In this document: piece by piece, positions 19,768 to 28,000 of the stretch
How positions within the stretch are numbered: the first letter of the stretch is position 1
How the letters are laid out: the number at the start of each line of letters is the position of its first letter
DNA from: Dickeya chrysanthemi NCPPB 402
Lineage (GTDB): Bacteria; Pseudomonadota; Gammaproteobacteria; Enterobacterales; Enterobacteriaceae
DNA: 64,000 bases
Direction: 5' to 3'
Assembly (NCBI RefSeq): GCF_000406105.1
Contig: NZ_CM001974.1
Span: 1,457,286 to 1,521,285, forward strand
The notes under the pieces: model-generated
What the model saw: only the letters and a program-made list of their open reading frames with translations
What the model was told of the DNA's origin: nothing
The model's database searches: none
Position numbers and translations under genes: made by a program

Positions 19768-19894
19768 TATACCCAAAATAATTCGAGTTGCAGGAAGGCG
19801 GCAAGAGAGAGAATCCCGATGAGCTTACTCAGGTAAGTGATTCGGGTGAACGAACGCAGCCAACACATCTGCAACTTGAAGTATGACGGGTATA
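19768..19894 (-). repeat. ERIC element (127 bp), copy B
   Basis: Full-length ERIC in inverted orientation relative to the copy at 11144-11270 and nearly identical to it. It starts TATACCCAAAATAATTCGAG, has the core GAGCTTACTCAGGTAAGTGA, and ends GACGGGTATA. It lies about 90 bp upstream of the hydrolase gene at 19987, so it may be transcribed as part of its leader. Confidence 0.9.
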
Positions 19895-19986
19895 TTCGGG
19901 AAATGGTGAAATATGGCTATCAGGAATTATCGCCTGACAGGCGATTGTAAAATATTTTCTCTAAATCATTTAAGGACTCATTTATT

Positions 19987-20967
19987 ATGGCTAATTCAAC
20001 CAGTGTTAATAATCTGATGGGATATACTAAAGGCGCACAGGTTATTCGTGTTAAACCAGTACGCCAACAAATTGATGCGATTAATGACATCGTTTATTCC
20101 CAGATTAAAAGTATACAAAAAGTACAGCAGTTGCAAATGTCGTTGCTTGTCCCACGTACGACGACACTTAAACCGGCGATTGTCTATTTCCCCGGTGGTG
20201 GCTTCGCTTCCGCTGCGTATGCCAAATACATTGATGTGCGTATGGCGCTTGCGGAAGCCGGTTTTGTCGTCGCGGCGGCGGAATATCGTGTGGTGGCCGA
20301 GAAATACCCGGCACTGATTGAGGATGCCAAATCGGCGGTGCGTTACTTGCGTGAACACGCAGCGGAATACGGCATTGACCCGAACCGAATTGGTGTGTTG
20401 GGTGATTCCGCCGGTGGTTATGTCGCGCAGATGACCGGTGCCACGAATGGGCTGCGTAACTTTGATAAAGGGCGCTTTCTGGATAAATCGTCGGATGTTC
20501 AGGCGGTGGTTTCGGCGTACGGCATTTCCAATTTGTTGAGCATTGGCGAAGGCCTTCCCGAAAACCTGCTCGTAGTGCATGATTCGCCGGCGGTAACGGA
20601 AGCGTTGTTGGTCAATGGCACGGCATTTGGGGATTTCCCCGGCGCCACCATTACCAGCGACCCGGTCAAAGCGCTTAATGCCAGCCCGATGGGGCATATC
20701 GACGGGAAAAAACCGCCGTATCTCATCATGCACGGCAGCGCGGATACCGTCGTTTCACCGTTGCAGAGCAAGCAACTGTATGAAGCGCTGGTAGCTGGCG
20801 GCAACAAAGCGGAGTACTTGCTGCTGGAGGGGGCCGGTCATGGTGATATTAACTGGTTCCAGCCGGTGATCATCAACAAGATCGTGAATTGGTTCAAACA
20901 AACGCTGGGTGAACCTATCACGCAAACGGCTCCGACTGGGGGTAACGGCACCGACGGTCAGCTGTAA
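19987..20967 (+). CDS. Alpha/beta hydrolase, HSL/esterase-like
   Basis: Cytoplasmic esterase/lipase-type hydrolase of 326 residues without a signal peptide. The oxyanion-hole loop reads FPGGGFAS instead of the usual HGGG. The nucleophile elbow is GDSAGGY (Ser near residue 142). The acid is probably Asp in HGSADTV, and the catalytic His lies in GAGHGDINW. An N-terminal 55 residues precede the hydrolase core. It stands alone between an ERIC element and two strong hairpins, as a single-gene unit. The natural ester substrate is unknown. Confidence 0.8.
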   Translation: MANSTSVNNLMGYTKGAQVIRVKPVRQQIDAINDIVYSQIKSIQKVQQLQMSLLVPRTTTLKPAIVYFPGGGFASAAYAKYIDVRMALAEAGFVVAAAEYRVVAEKYPALIEDAKSAVRYLREHAAEYGIDPNRIGVLGDSAGGYVAQMTGATNGLRNFDKGRFLDKSSDVQAVVSAYGISNLLSIGEGLPENLLVVHDSPAVTEALLVNGTAFGDFPGATITSDPVKALNASPMGHIDGKKPPYLIMHGSADTVVSPLQSKQLYEALVAGGNKAEYLLLEGAGHGDINWFQPVIINKIVNWFKQTLGEPITQTAPTGGNGTDGQL

Positions 20968-20972
20968 TAATC

Positions 20973-21003
20973 AACCCGGGCTGCAGGTTATGCAGCCCGG
21001 GTT
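20973..21003. terminator. Hairpin after hydrolase gene
   Basis: Perfect 13-bp inverted repeat AACCCGGGCTGCA / TGCAGCCCGGGTT with a 5-base loop, starting six bases after the hydrolase stop. No T-run follows directly; the next hairpin supplies one. Confidence 0.6.
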
Positions 21004-21012
21004 CCGGTAAAG

Positions 21013-21060
21013 AGACATCAACCTTCATAGGGCCTACCCGTGAAGGTTGATGTCTTTTTC
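21013..21060. terminator. Bidirectional intrinsic terminator
   Basis: Perfect 15-bp inverted repeat AGACATCAACCTTCA (21013-21027) and its complement (21041-21055), followed by TTTTT on the plus strand. It would end transcription of the hydrolase gene and, read from the other strand, of the convergent GH43 transcript. Confidence 0.8.
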
Positions 21061-21234
21061 ACGCAGATAATCGATACAGTTTTGACCGCACCCAGCGACG
21101 GCGGCATAACCCGGCGACGACGCCAGCAGGCCGGCGAGCAAACCGGCAAACCGGGAAATGTCTTTGCCCAGGCGTAAACCTAACGGGCCGGTTTTTGCCG
21201 GCGCAATAGGGCACGTTTCACCACCGCTCATCAC
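21034..21234 (-). CDS. Small hypothetical protein downstream of GH43
   Basis: Possible 66-residue open frame starting 15 bases after the GH43 stop on the same strand. It contains a hydrophobic stretch, FAGLLAGLLA, and two cysteines in CGQNC. Its last codons run into the terminator stem, which is unusual for a real gene. No family is recognised, and the start context is weak. It may be chance coding. Confidence 0.25.
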   Translation of the reverse strand: MMSGGETCPIAPAKTGPLGLRLGKDISRFAGLLAGLLASSPGYAAVAGCGQNCIDYLREKDINLHG

Positions 21235-21249
21235 AACGCCGTCGTGTCA

Positions 21250-22899
21250 TTAAGGCAGCGCGGTATAACGGAAGTGAGAGAAACGTACATTGCCTTCGCC
21301 CGAGGCATAGATAGCCGGTCGTAACGCCTGAAAATCGTAGCCGACGTTTTGGTTGTAGCCCGAGACTTCCATCTGTACGCCGTACTTGGTCCATTTTTCG
21401 CCATCCGGGCTGGTATAAAGCGTCAAAATGTTACGTCGGTTGACCAGTCGCAGATGCACCGCATTGCCGGTGATATCGGCAATTTTGGCGCCGTTGCGTT
21501 CCAGCCCGTAACGGTGCATGACCGTCCCGTTGGCGTTAAACGCTAAACCGGCGTACAGACGGTTACTATAAAACAACAGCAGCCCGGCTTGCGCTTTGGG
21601 TTCAAACGCTATTTCGACATCCACCTGATAAGCGAGATCGCCGGCATTAATAAACAGGGGCGTGGTGTCTTTAGGAGAGCGGCCTTTGGCGCGCAGAAGC
21701 AAGCTGCCGTTGTCAAAGCGAATCCGCGCTTTTTCATTTTCACCCGGCATATAGAAACTCCAGACGCTGTCGAACACCGCTGGCCGAAAACTGTCTGAAA
21801 AGGCCATGCCATGGGGTACGGCATGGCCGCCGACGGGGCGGGGAATCGGCTTGCCGACGTCATAACCGGCGGAGATAAACCACCCGTCCGCCGTCCATGT
21901 GATCGGCTCCAGCAGCGTCTGTCGTCCCAGCGTCATGAAGCTGTTTTCATAGCCGTGATAAACCATGTACCACTGGCCATCCATTCCTTCCACCAGCGTC
22001 GCATGGCCGCGTGACCACCACTTTTCGCTCGCGCTCTGCGTGCGGATAATCGGGTTATAGGGAGAGTTTTCCCAGGGACCGTTGATGGAGCGCGATCGTG
22101 CAGCGATGACCATATGCCCGGTGGGCGGACCGGCCGTGCCGCCTTCAGCCAGCACCATGTAGAAGTAATCGCCATGCTTGAGCATCTTTGGCCCTTCCTG
22201 CGAAAAACTTTCTACATCCCATTCCTCCGGATATTGCCAGCCGGCGTATACCGTTTTAGCGATACCGGCCTCGCCGTCGGCAACCGAGAGACCATCGTCC
22301 CGCAGTTGCACGCGAACACCGCCGGACATAAAAATGTAGCGTTTGCCGTCTTCACCGACGGCGTGGCCGGGATCGCTGGTGGCGCCGTTGCCGCCCTTAT
22401 CGTTTTTAACCACGATCTCACGTGGCGGCGTCCAGGCTCCGCGGATGTTATCGGCGGTAATCACATAGAATTTCTTGGTTTTGGCGCCGGAAACCGGGTC
22501 GGTCTTATTGGTAATAAAGTAGAGGTAGTACTTATCGTTGTGCTTCACCAGTTCCGGTGCCCAGATAGAATCTACCGGCGTCGTGACCGCCGGGCCGACC
22601 GGCTGCCAGTTAATCAGATCCTGCGAATGCCAGATAACCAGACCGGGAATGGCATCAAAAGATGAGAAGGTCATGTAATAGTCATGGCCGTCTTTCAGGA
22701 TAGTCGGGTCGGGATGATCGCCGGACATAATCGGATTGAGATAGCAGCCGTTAGCCAAATCCGCCTTGCGTTGATGTTCAATACCTTGGGCCCAGGACGC
22801 GACGGCGCTATCGCCACAAGGGGCAACGGGGCCTTCCCCATAGGCGGCCAGTGCGATGAACGCCAGTAGCCCGGCCGTACATTTCATCCAATGCCTCAT
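21250..22899 (-). CDS. Secreted glycoside hydrolase family 43 (arabinan/xylan-type)
   Basis: Exported plant cell-wall glycosidase of 549 residues. The N-terminal Sec signal is MRHWMKCTAGLLAFIALAAYG; an alternative lipoprotein signal is not supported. The five-bladed propeller catalytic domain begins at SGDHPDPTIL (catalytic base Asp). WAPELVKHNDKYYLYF holds the second acidic site. SQEGPKMLKHGDYFYM supplies the probable general-acid Glu. From about residue 365 a beta-sandwich domain (FSDSFRPAVFDSVWSF onwards) resembles the GH43_C2 accessory domain. Activity is probably arabinofuranosidase or xylosidase, consistent with a plant pathogen. The precise linkage cannot be read from sequence. Confidence 0.88.
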   Translation of the reverse strand: MRHWMKCTAGLLAFIALAAYGEGPVAPCGDSAVASWAQGIEHQRKADLANGCYLNPIMSGDHPDPTILKDGHDYYMTFSSFDAIPGLVIWHSQDLINWQPVGPAVTTPVDSIWAPELVKHNDKYYLYFITNKTDPVSGAKTKKFYVITADNIRGAWTPPREIVVKNDKGGNGATSDPGHAVGEDGKRYIFMSGGVRVQLRDDGLSVADGEAGIAKTVYAGWQYPEEWDVESFSQEGPKMLKHGDYFYMVLAEGGTAGPPTGHMVIAARSRSINGPWENSPYNPIIRTQSASEKWWSRGHATLVEGMDGQWYMVYHGYENSFMTLGRQTLLEPITWTADGWFISAGYDVGKPIPRPVGGHAVPHGMAFSDSFRPAVFDSVWSFYMPGENEKARIRFDNGSLLLRAKGRSPKDTTPLFINAGDLAYQVDVEIAFEPKAQAGLLLFYSNRLYAGLAFNANGTVMHRYGLERNGAKIADITGNAVHLRLVNRRNILTLYTSPDGEKWTKYGVQMEVSGYNQNVGYDFQALRPAIYASGEGNVRFSHFRYTALP

Positions 22900-23198
22900 A
22901 CTATCTCCCTGGCTTATGAAAATAGAGGGGGACCCCGAGCGATAGCGGGATATAGCCCGATATCCTCCAATAATATTGATGAGTTTTCCGTGACTCTGCT
23001 CGAATCAGCGGGTATTTCTTTGACGGCACTCAGGTTGAGCGCCGTGTCGGGCAAGGGCGGTACGCGTTCTCACTATGCTAAAATGGTCTACGGTTTGTCA
23101 GGCGCGGGCCTGATGAGGCAAGGGTTTTGCATGGAAAATACCCTTCATGGCGGTATGACGGCATGGTGGTATTCGATGCCGTATGGAGAGAAGAGAGA
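22900..23198. other. Divergent intergenic region, GH43 / nasR
   Basis: Promoter region for two divergent genes. I see no well-formed operator and no supported gene. Confidence 0.45.
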
Positions 23199-24488
23199 AT
23201 GATAGCGGACCCTTCAACGACAATTCGTTTTCTGATGGCATCGCGTCAGTGTGAGCTGAACAGCCTGCGCGGGCTGCTGCAAAGCGGCGAACTGGTGGGG
23301 CGCATCAGTCAACTGGTGCACATGCTGCAACGGGAACGAGGAACATCCAACCTGTTCCTGTGCTCGGATGGGCGGCTGTGTGCCGATGAGTTATCGCAAC
23401 GCGAGCAGGATGTACAACAGGCCGAATCGCAGTTTATGGCACAACTGGATGACCTGGCGCAGCGTGCCAGCCTGCTGCCGCAAGCCAGCCGGTTGTTCAG
23501 CCGTGTCGCCAGCGTGGTGTATACCCTGGGGCTGTTGCCGTCGATGCGCCAGCAGATGCGTCAGCGTGCGTTACCGCAGTCGGATGTGATGACGGTATTT
23601 AACGACAGCATTCGCCACCTGCTGACGCTGGTGTTTGAAGTGTCGGATACCGCAGCGGAGCCGATGATTGCCCGTGCGCTGGTGGCGATGTTCAGCTTTA
23701 TGCAGGGTAAGGAGCTGGCCGGGCAGGAGCGGGCGGTCGGCGCGGCGGCGTTTGCCGCCGGTGAGTTCCCGGTCAGCGTTCAGCAGACGTTGCTGGATTT
23801 GATCGACCGTCAGGAGCGTTGCTTCGATACCTTTACCCATTTTGCCGACGACGCCAGTCGGGAACGCTGGCAATCGCTGGCGACCGACCGGGAGTTTGAG
23901 CGGTTGCGCCGCGTCGCCTGCACCCGGGTGCCGGATAATCTGTCGCCGGACGGCGGTTTGCAATGGTTCGCGCTGGCGACGGCGCGAATCGATGCCATGA
24001 AACAAATAGAAGACCAACTGGCGCAGACGTTGATGCAACTGTGCCGTGATCGTATCGCCGCGGCCGAACAAGCCTGCCTTGATCAACAAGCCGACGTCGC
24101 CGGCCTGATGGCGATGCAGCAGGGAGAAGATCACAGCTATTCGGTATTTATCGCCCATTCAGAGGTGGAGCAGAGCCGGAGCGGGCAAGGCGGCTGGCTG
24201 GACAGCGACGGCGTGCGGCCACAACTGGGCCGTTCGTTGTTGTCGCTGGTGCAGCAGCAGACGCGGCGATTGCAGGCGCTGGATCATGAACTGGCGGCGA
24301 TGCGTGCGACGCTGGATGAGCGTCGCCAAATCGACCGGGCCAAAGGGTTATTGATGCAGCATCGGGGCTTGAGCGAGGAGGACGCTTATAAAACCCTGCG
24401 CCGCATGGCGATGAACCAGAACAAAAAACTCATCGAGATTGCTACCGCGATGCTGGCGGTGGCCGATGTATTTCAGGAAGGCCCCTGA
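23199..24488 (+). CDS. nasR: Nitrate/nitrite-responsive antiterminator NasR
   Basis: RNA-binding antiterminator that, on sensing nitrate or nitrite, lets transcription pass the nasF leader terminator (known in Klebsiella oxytoca). The N-terminal part to about residue 290 is a helical NIT sensor domain, with motifs LVHMLQRERGTSNLFL and FSFMQGKELAGQERAVG. The C-terminal 60 residues are an ANTAR domain, starting DERRQIDRAKGLLMQHRGLSEE and ending in a hydrophobic helix. The start MIADPSTTIRFL was chosen with a purine-rich GAGAGAAGAGAG site before it; longer frames lack one. It has 429 residues. It lies immediately upstream of its target operon. Confidence 0.95.
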   Translation: MIADPSTTIRFLMASRQCELNSLRGLLQSGELVGRISQLVHMLQRERGTSNLFLCSDGRLCADELSQREQDVQQAESQFMAQLDDLAQRASLLPQASRLFSRVASVVYTLGLLPSMRQQMRQRALPQSDVMTVFNDSIRHLLTLVFEVSDTAAEPMIARALVAMFSFMQGKELAGQERAVGAAAFAAGEFPVSVQQTLLDLIDRQERCFDTFTHFADDASRERWQSLATDREFERLRRVACTRVPDNLSPDGGLQWFALATARIDAMKQIEDQLAQTLMQLCRDRIAAAEQACLDQQADVAGLMAMQQGEDHSYSVFIAHSEVEQSRSGQGGWLDSDGVRPQLGRSLLSLVQQQTRRLQALDHELAAMRATLDERRQIDRAKGLLMQHRGLSEEDAYKTLRRMAMNQNKKLIEIATAMLAVADVFQEGP

Positions 24489-24519
24489 CGGGAGCAGCGC
24501 GACATCGTCGTGCACGGAA

Positions 24520-24536
24520 TGCACATAAAATGTGCG
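24520..24536. promoter_or_regulatory. Candidate NtrC binding site
   Basis: TGCACATAAAATGTGCG is a near-perfect inverted repeat with the spacing of the NtrC consensus (TGCAC-N7-GTGCA). It lies about 275 bp upstream of the predicted nasF start site, rather far but possible for an enhancer. A weaker half-match, TGCACTGTTCGGTCATA, lies at 24737-24753. Confidence 0.4.
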
Positions 24537-24768
24537 CCCGGTGCCAGATAACAGTGCAGTTGCAGGCGGCAACCCCGCGGCAAAGTGAGGCTCCGCTTCG
24601 ATACCCGGCTGGTTTTCCAATCTGTCGGATATCCCGGCTGAATTGATCCAGCTCAATATTTGCTACGCCGCCGGCGAGCAAAATAGCCCCATCGGGACAC
24701 GTCGGCGAGTCGGCGCGGCATGGACAGTCTACTCAATGCACTGTTCGGTCATAGGGATATCTGGCAGG

Positions 24769-24785
24769 TTGGCACATCCCTTGCT
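24769..24785 (+). promoter_or_regulatory. Sigma-54 promoter of the nasFEDCBA operon
   Basis: TTGGCACATCCCTTGCT matches the RpoN consensus TGGCAC-N5-TTGCW. GG (24771-24772) and GC (24783-24784) are separated by exactly 10 bases. The predicted transcription start is near 24796. This fits the NtrC-dependent nasF promoter known in Klebsiella. Confidence 0.85.
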
Positions 24786-24812
24786 TCATCTCCGGTAACA
24801 ATTCACTGCGGC

Positions 24813-24840
24813 TTTTCCGTGCCAATGGCGGCGCGGGAAG
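24813..24840 (+). promoter_or_regulatory. ANTAR-type leader hairpin recognised by NasR
   Basis: Stem CCGTGCC (24817-24823) pairs with GGCGCGG (24830-24836) around a six-base loop AATGGC, and the helix extends outward to about 11 pairs. The loop has A at position 1 and G at position 4, the hallmark of ANTAR-protein RNA targets. It lies between the sigma-54 promoter and the leader terminator, as expected for NasR control. Confidence 0.75.
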
Positions 24841-24850
24841 ACGCTGGGCA

Positions 24851-24905
24851 AAGGCGCCCATAAGCGTGCGATTTTTCGCATGGCTTATGGGCGCCTTTTT
24901 GTTTT
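24851..24905 (+). terminator. nasF leader intrinsic terminator (attenuator)
   Basis: Perfect 15-bp stem AAGGCGCCCATAAGC (24851-24865) with GCTTATGGGCGCCTT (24883-24897), capped by a small inner stem (TGCGA/TCGCA). It is followed by TTTGTTTTT. It ends about 35 bases before the nasF start. Without NasR and nitrate it should stop transcription here. Confidence 0.9.
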
Positions 24906-24939
24906 TGCCGCCGAAAGGCGGGTTGCCGAGGTGTCGTTG

Positions 24940-26238
24940 ATGAGTGATTCCACAACCGATAACAAAACTGATAACCCAATACCCATGTTGTCCCGTCGCC
25001 GGTTTCTGATGGGGAGCGCCGCGCTGGGCGGTGCCATGCTGCTGCCGGGAATGCCTGGGATAATGAACAGTGCCTGGGCCGCCGGTTCAGATGCTCCGGA
25101 ACAAAAAGAGGTGCGCGTCGGTTTTATTCCGCTGACGGATTGCGCTTCGGTGGTGATGGCGTCGGTCAAAGGGTTTGATAAGAAATACGGCATCACCCTT
25201 GTGCCGAGTAAGGAAGCGAGCTGGGCGGCGGTGCGCGACAAGCTGGTGTCGGGTGAACTGGACGCCGCCCACGTGCTCTATGGGTTGTTGTACGGCTTGC
25301 AGGCCGGTACGTCGGGGCCGCAGCACAACATGGCGGCGTTGATGACCCTCAACAACAACGGCCAGGCGATCACCCTGTCCAACACGCTGCGCGAAGCGGG
25401 CGTGACGGATGCCGCCAGCCTGAAAAAGTTTATATCAGCCAGTCCGGCCGGGACGTACACCTTCGCCCAGACGTTCCCCACCGGCACCCACGCCATGTGG
25501 CTCTACTACTGGCTGGGCGCCGCCGGCATCAACCCGTTTGACGACGTGCGCACCGTGGTGGTGCCGCCGCCGCAAATGGTGGTGAACATGAAGATCGGCA
25601 ACATGAGCGGTTTCTGCGTCGGCGAGCCCTGGAACCAACGCGCGATTACCGATGGCCTTGGCTTTACCGCCGCCACGTCGCAGGAGATCTGGCCGGATCA
25701 TCCGGAGAAAGTCCTCGGCACCAGCGCCGCCTGGGTAAACGCTAACCCTAACACCGCACGGGCATTGACGGCGGCAGTGCTGGAAGCTTCGCGCTGGATA
25801 GACAGCTCGGACGATAACCGGCGCGAAACCGCGCGCGTCATCGCCGGGCGGGCCTACGTCAATACCCAGGAGGAGACGATTGTCGGGCGCATGTTGGGGC
25901 AATACGACAACGGCGCCGGTAAACGCTGGCAGGATGCGCACGCCATGCGCTTCTACCACGACGGCGAAGTGAACTTCCCGTATTTGTCCGACGGGATGTG
26001 GTTTCTCACCCAGCACAAACGTTGGGGCCTGCTGACGCAGGAGCCGGATTATCAGGCGGTAGCCCGTCAGGTCAACCGCATTGATATCTACAAACAGGCG
26101 GCCGGCGCGGTCGGTAACGTGCCGTTGCCGTCCGGCGAGATGCGCAGCAGCGTATTGATTGACGGTAAGCGGTGGGACGGCAGCGATCCGGCCGGTTATG
26201 CCAACAGCTTCAGCGTGAATGTCAGCGTGAAAAAGTAA
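24940..26238 (+). CDS. nasF: Nitrate/nitrite ABC transporter substrate-binding protein
   Basis: Periplasmic nitrate-binding component (NrtA/NasF family) of an ABC importer. The N-terminus has a Tat-type signal, SRRRFLMGSAALGG, with a hydrophobic stretch to about residue 48. The mature part begins near EVRVGFIPLTDCASVV, the family's typical first strand. Later motifs TFPTGTHAMWLYYWL and GEPWNQRAI are characteristic. The start ATG at 24940 lies after the leader terminator; the frame is open further upstream, but that would place the start inside the hairpin. It has 432 residues. First gene of the operon. Confidence 0.94.
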   Translation: MSDSTTDNKTDNPIPMLSRRRFLMGSAALGGAMLLPGMPGIMNSAWAAGSDAPEQKEVRVGFIPLTDCASVVMASVKGFDKKYGITLVPSKEASWAAVRDKLVSGELDAAHVLYGLLYGLQAGTSGPQHNMAALMTLNNNGQAITLSNTLREAGVTDAASLKKFISASPAGTYTFAQTFPTGTHAMWLYYWLGAAGINPFDDVRTVVVPPPQMVVNMKIGNMSGFCVGEPWNQRAITDGLGFTAATSQEIWPDHPEKVLGTSAAWVNANPNTARALTAAVLEASRWIDSSDDNRRETARVIAGRAYVNTQEETIVGRMLGQYDNGAGKRWQDAHAMRFYHDGEVNFPYLSDGMWFLTQHKRWGLLTQEPDYQAVARQVNRIDIYKQAAGAVGNVPLPSGEMRSSVLIDGKRWDGSDPAGYANSFSVNVSVKK

Positions 26239-26250
26239 CGGAGAGCGACC

Positions 26251-27183
26251 ATGAAAACGCAAGCCCAGATTCTTTCGATCGTCCCTGACGCTGAACCGGA
26301 AAAAACAAGCGCCGCCACCGATGCCGTCGTGGTGGCGTTACCCGAAGCGGCAACCATACCGCCGGCAGATGAACCGGCGGTAACAGCGCCGCGCCCTGTC
26401 TGGCGGCAGCGCCTGAGCAACGGGCTGTCCCGGTTGCTGCCGGGAGGACTCGGTATGTTGTTGCTGTTGGCGGTCTGGCAAATCGCGGCATTGAGCAGCA
26501 AAGGTTTCCCGACGCCGTGGCAGACCTGGCTGGCAGCACAAAGCATTTTTGCCGAGCCCTTTTACGTGGCCGGGCCTAACGATCAGGGTATCGGCTGGAA
26601 CGTGCTGGCGTCGCTGGAGCGTGTCGGTATTGGTTTCGGGCTGGCGGCGCTGGTGGGCATTCCCGCCGGTTTCCTGATTGGCCGTTTCCGGTTTATGGCG
26701 GCGATGTTCAACCCGATTATTTCGCTGTTGCGTCCGGTCAGCCCATTGGCGTGGCTGCCCATCGGCCTGCTGCTGTTTCAGCGTGCCGAACCGGCATCCA
26801 GTTGGACCATTTTCATCTGCTCGATCTGGCCGATGATCCTCAACACCGCCGAAGGAGTGCGCCAGATCCCGCAGGATTACCTGAATGTAGCGCGGGTATT
26901 GAAGCTGTCCGAATTCACCATCATGCGCAAAATCCTGCTGCCGGCGGTATTGCCGAGCGTGCTGACCGGGGTGCGGTTGTCGATCGGTATCGCCTGGCTG
27001 GTGATCGTGGCGGCGGAAATGCTGACCGGCGGCATCGGCATCGGTTTTTGGATCTGGAACGAGTGGAACAACCTCAATGTGCCCAACATCATCATCGCGA
27101 TTCTGGTGATTGGCGTGGTCGGGCTGTTACTTGAGCAAGGGCTGATGTTGCTGGCCAAACGCTTCAGCTATGAAACCCGTTAA
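26251..27183 (+). CDS. nasE: Nitrate ABC transporter permease
   Basis: Inner-membrane permease (NrtB/NasE family). A 75-residue poorly conserved cytoplasmic N-terminus rich in Ala and Pro precedes six hydrophobic segments. The ABC coupling-loop region is seen as EGVRQIPQDYLNVARVLKLS. The family's C-terminal GIGIGFWIWNEWNNLNV is present. It starts 12 bases after nasF with GGAGAG as ribosome site. Its last 14 bases overlap a possible longer nasD frame, though the better nasD start is 10 bases after the stop. Confidence 0.93.
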   Translation: MKTQAQILSIVPDAEPEKTSAATDAVVVALPEAATIPPADEPAVTAPRPVWRQRLSNGLSRLLPGGLGMLLLLAVWQIAALSSKGFPTPWQTWLAAQSIFAEPFYVAGPNDQGIGWNVLASLERVGIGFGLAALVGIPAGFLIGRFRFMAAMFNPIISLLRPVSPLAWLPIGLLLFQRAEPASSWTIFICSIWPMILNTAEGVRQIPQDYLNVARVLKLSEFTIMRKILLPAVLPSVLTGVRLSIGIAWLVIVAAEMLTGGIGIGFWIWNEWNNLNVPNIIIAILVIGVVGLLLEQGLMLLAKRFSYETR

Positions 27184-27193
27184 GGAGAAAACG

Positions 27194-27988
27194 ATGCGTA
27201 ATCAACCGATTATCCGTATTCAGCAGGTGAGCCAGCGTTTCTCCACCGCCAGCGGCTCGTTCGTGGCGCTCGATAACGTGAGTTTCGATATTCATGCCGG
27301 GGAAACCCTGAGTCTGATTGGGCACTCCGGCTGCGGCAAATCGACGCTGCTCAACCTGATTGCCGGGTTAACGCTGCCGACCCGCGGCGGTCTGCTGTGC
27401 GACAACCGTGAAATCGACGGTCCGGGGCCGGAGCGGGCGGTGGTATTCCAGAACCATTCGCTGCTGCCGTGGCTCACCACCTACGACAACGTGGCGCTGG
27501 CGGTGAAACAGGTGTTTCGCGGTCAGATGGGCAAGGCCGAAATGCACGAATGGATTGTCCATAACCTCGAACTGGTGCACATGGGGCACGCGCTGAACAA
27601 GCGCCCGCACGAGATTTCCGGCGGCATGAAGCAGCGGGTGGGCATCGCTCGCGCGCTGTCGATGAAACCCAAGGTGCTGCTGATGGACGAACCGTTCGGT
27701 GCGCTGGACGCGCTGACCCGCGCCCATTTGCAGGATGCCGTCATGGATATTCAGCAGCGACTGAATACCACCATCGTGCTGATTACCCACGACGTGGATG
27801 AAGCGGTGCTGCTTTCCGACCGAGTGCTGATGATGACCAACGGCCCGGCCGCCACCGTGGGAGAAATCATGACGGTGGCGCTGGAACGACCGCGTTCCCG
27901 CGTGGCGCTGGCGGATGACCCGCGTTATCACCAGTACCGCCAGCAGGTGCTGCATTTCCTCTACGAGAAACAGCCGCACGCGGCTTGA
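27194..27988 (+). CDS. nasD: Nitrate ABC transporter ATP-binding protein
   Basis: ATPase subunit (NrtC/NrtD/NasD family). Walker A is GHSGCGKST, the Q-loop is VVFQNHSLLPW, the signature is ISGGMKQRVGIARALS, Walker B is VLLMDEPFGALDALTR, and the switch His lies in LITHDVDEAV. The start MRNQPIIRI has TAAGGAG just upstream, at the nasE stop. It has 264 residues, typical. It lacks the C-terminal NrtA-like domain of cyanobacterial NrtC. Twelve bases separate it from the nitrite reductase gene. Confidence 0.95.
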   Translation: MRNQPIIRIQQVSQRFSTASGSFVALDNVSFDIHAGETLSLIGHSGCGKSTLLNLIAGLTLPTRGGLLCDNREIDGPGPERAVVFQNHSLLPWLTTYDNVALAVKQVFRGQMGKAEMHEWIVHNLELVHMGHALNKRPHEISGGMKQRVGIARALSMKPKVLLMDEPFGALDALTRAHLQDAVMDIQQRLNTTIVLITHDVDEAVLLSDRVLMMTNGPAATVGEIMTVALERPRSRVALADDPRYHQYRQQVLHFLYEKQPHAA

Positions 27989-28000
27989 CGGGAGGAAACG

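Noticed and set aside
24880..24939. Longer nasF frame starting inside the leader terminator
   Set aside because: It would translate the hairpin stem and lacks a ribosome site; the Tat signal fits the start at 24940.
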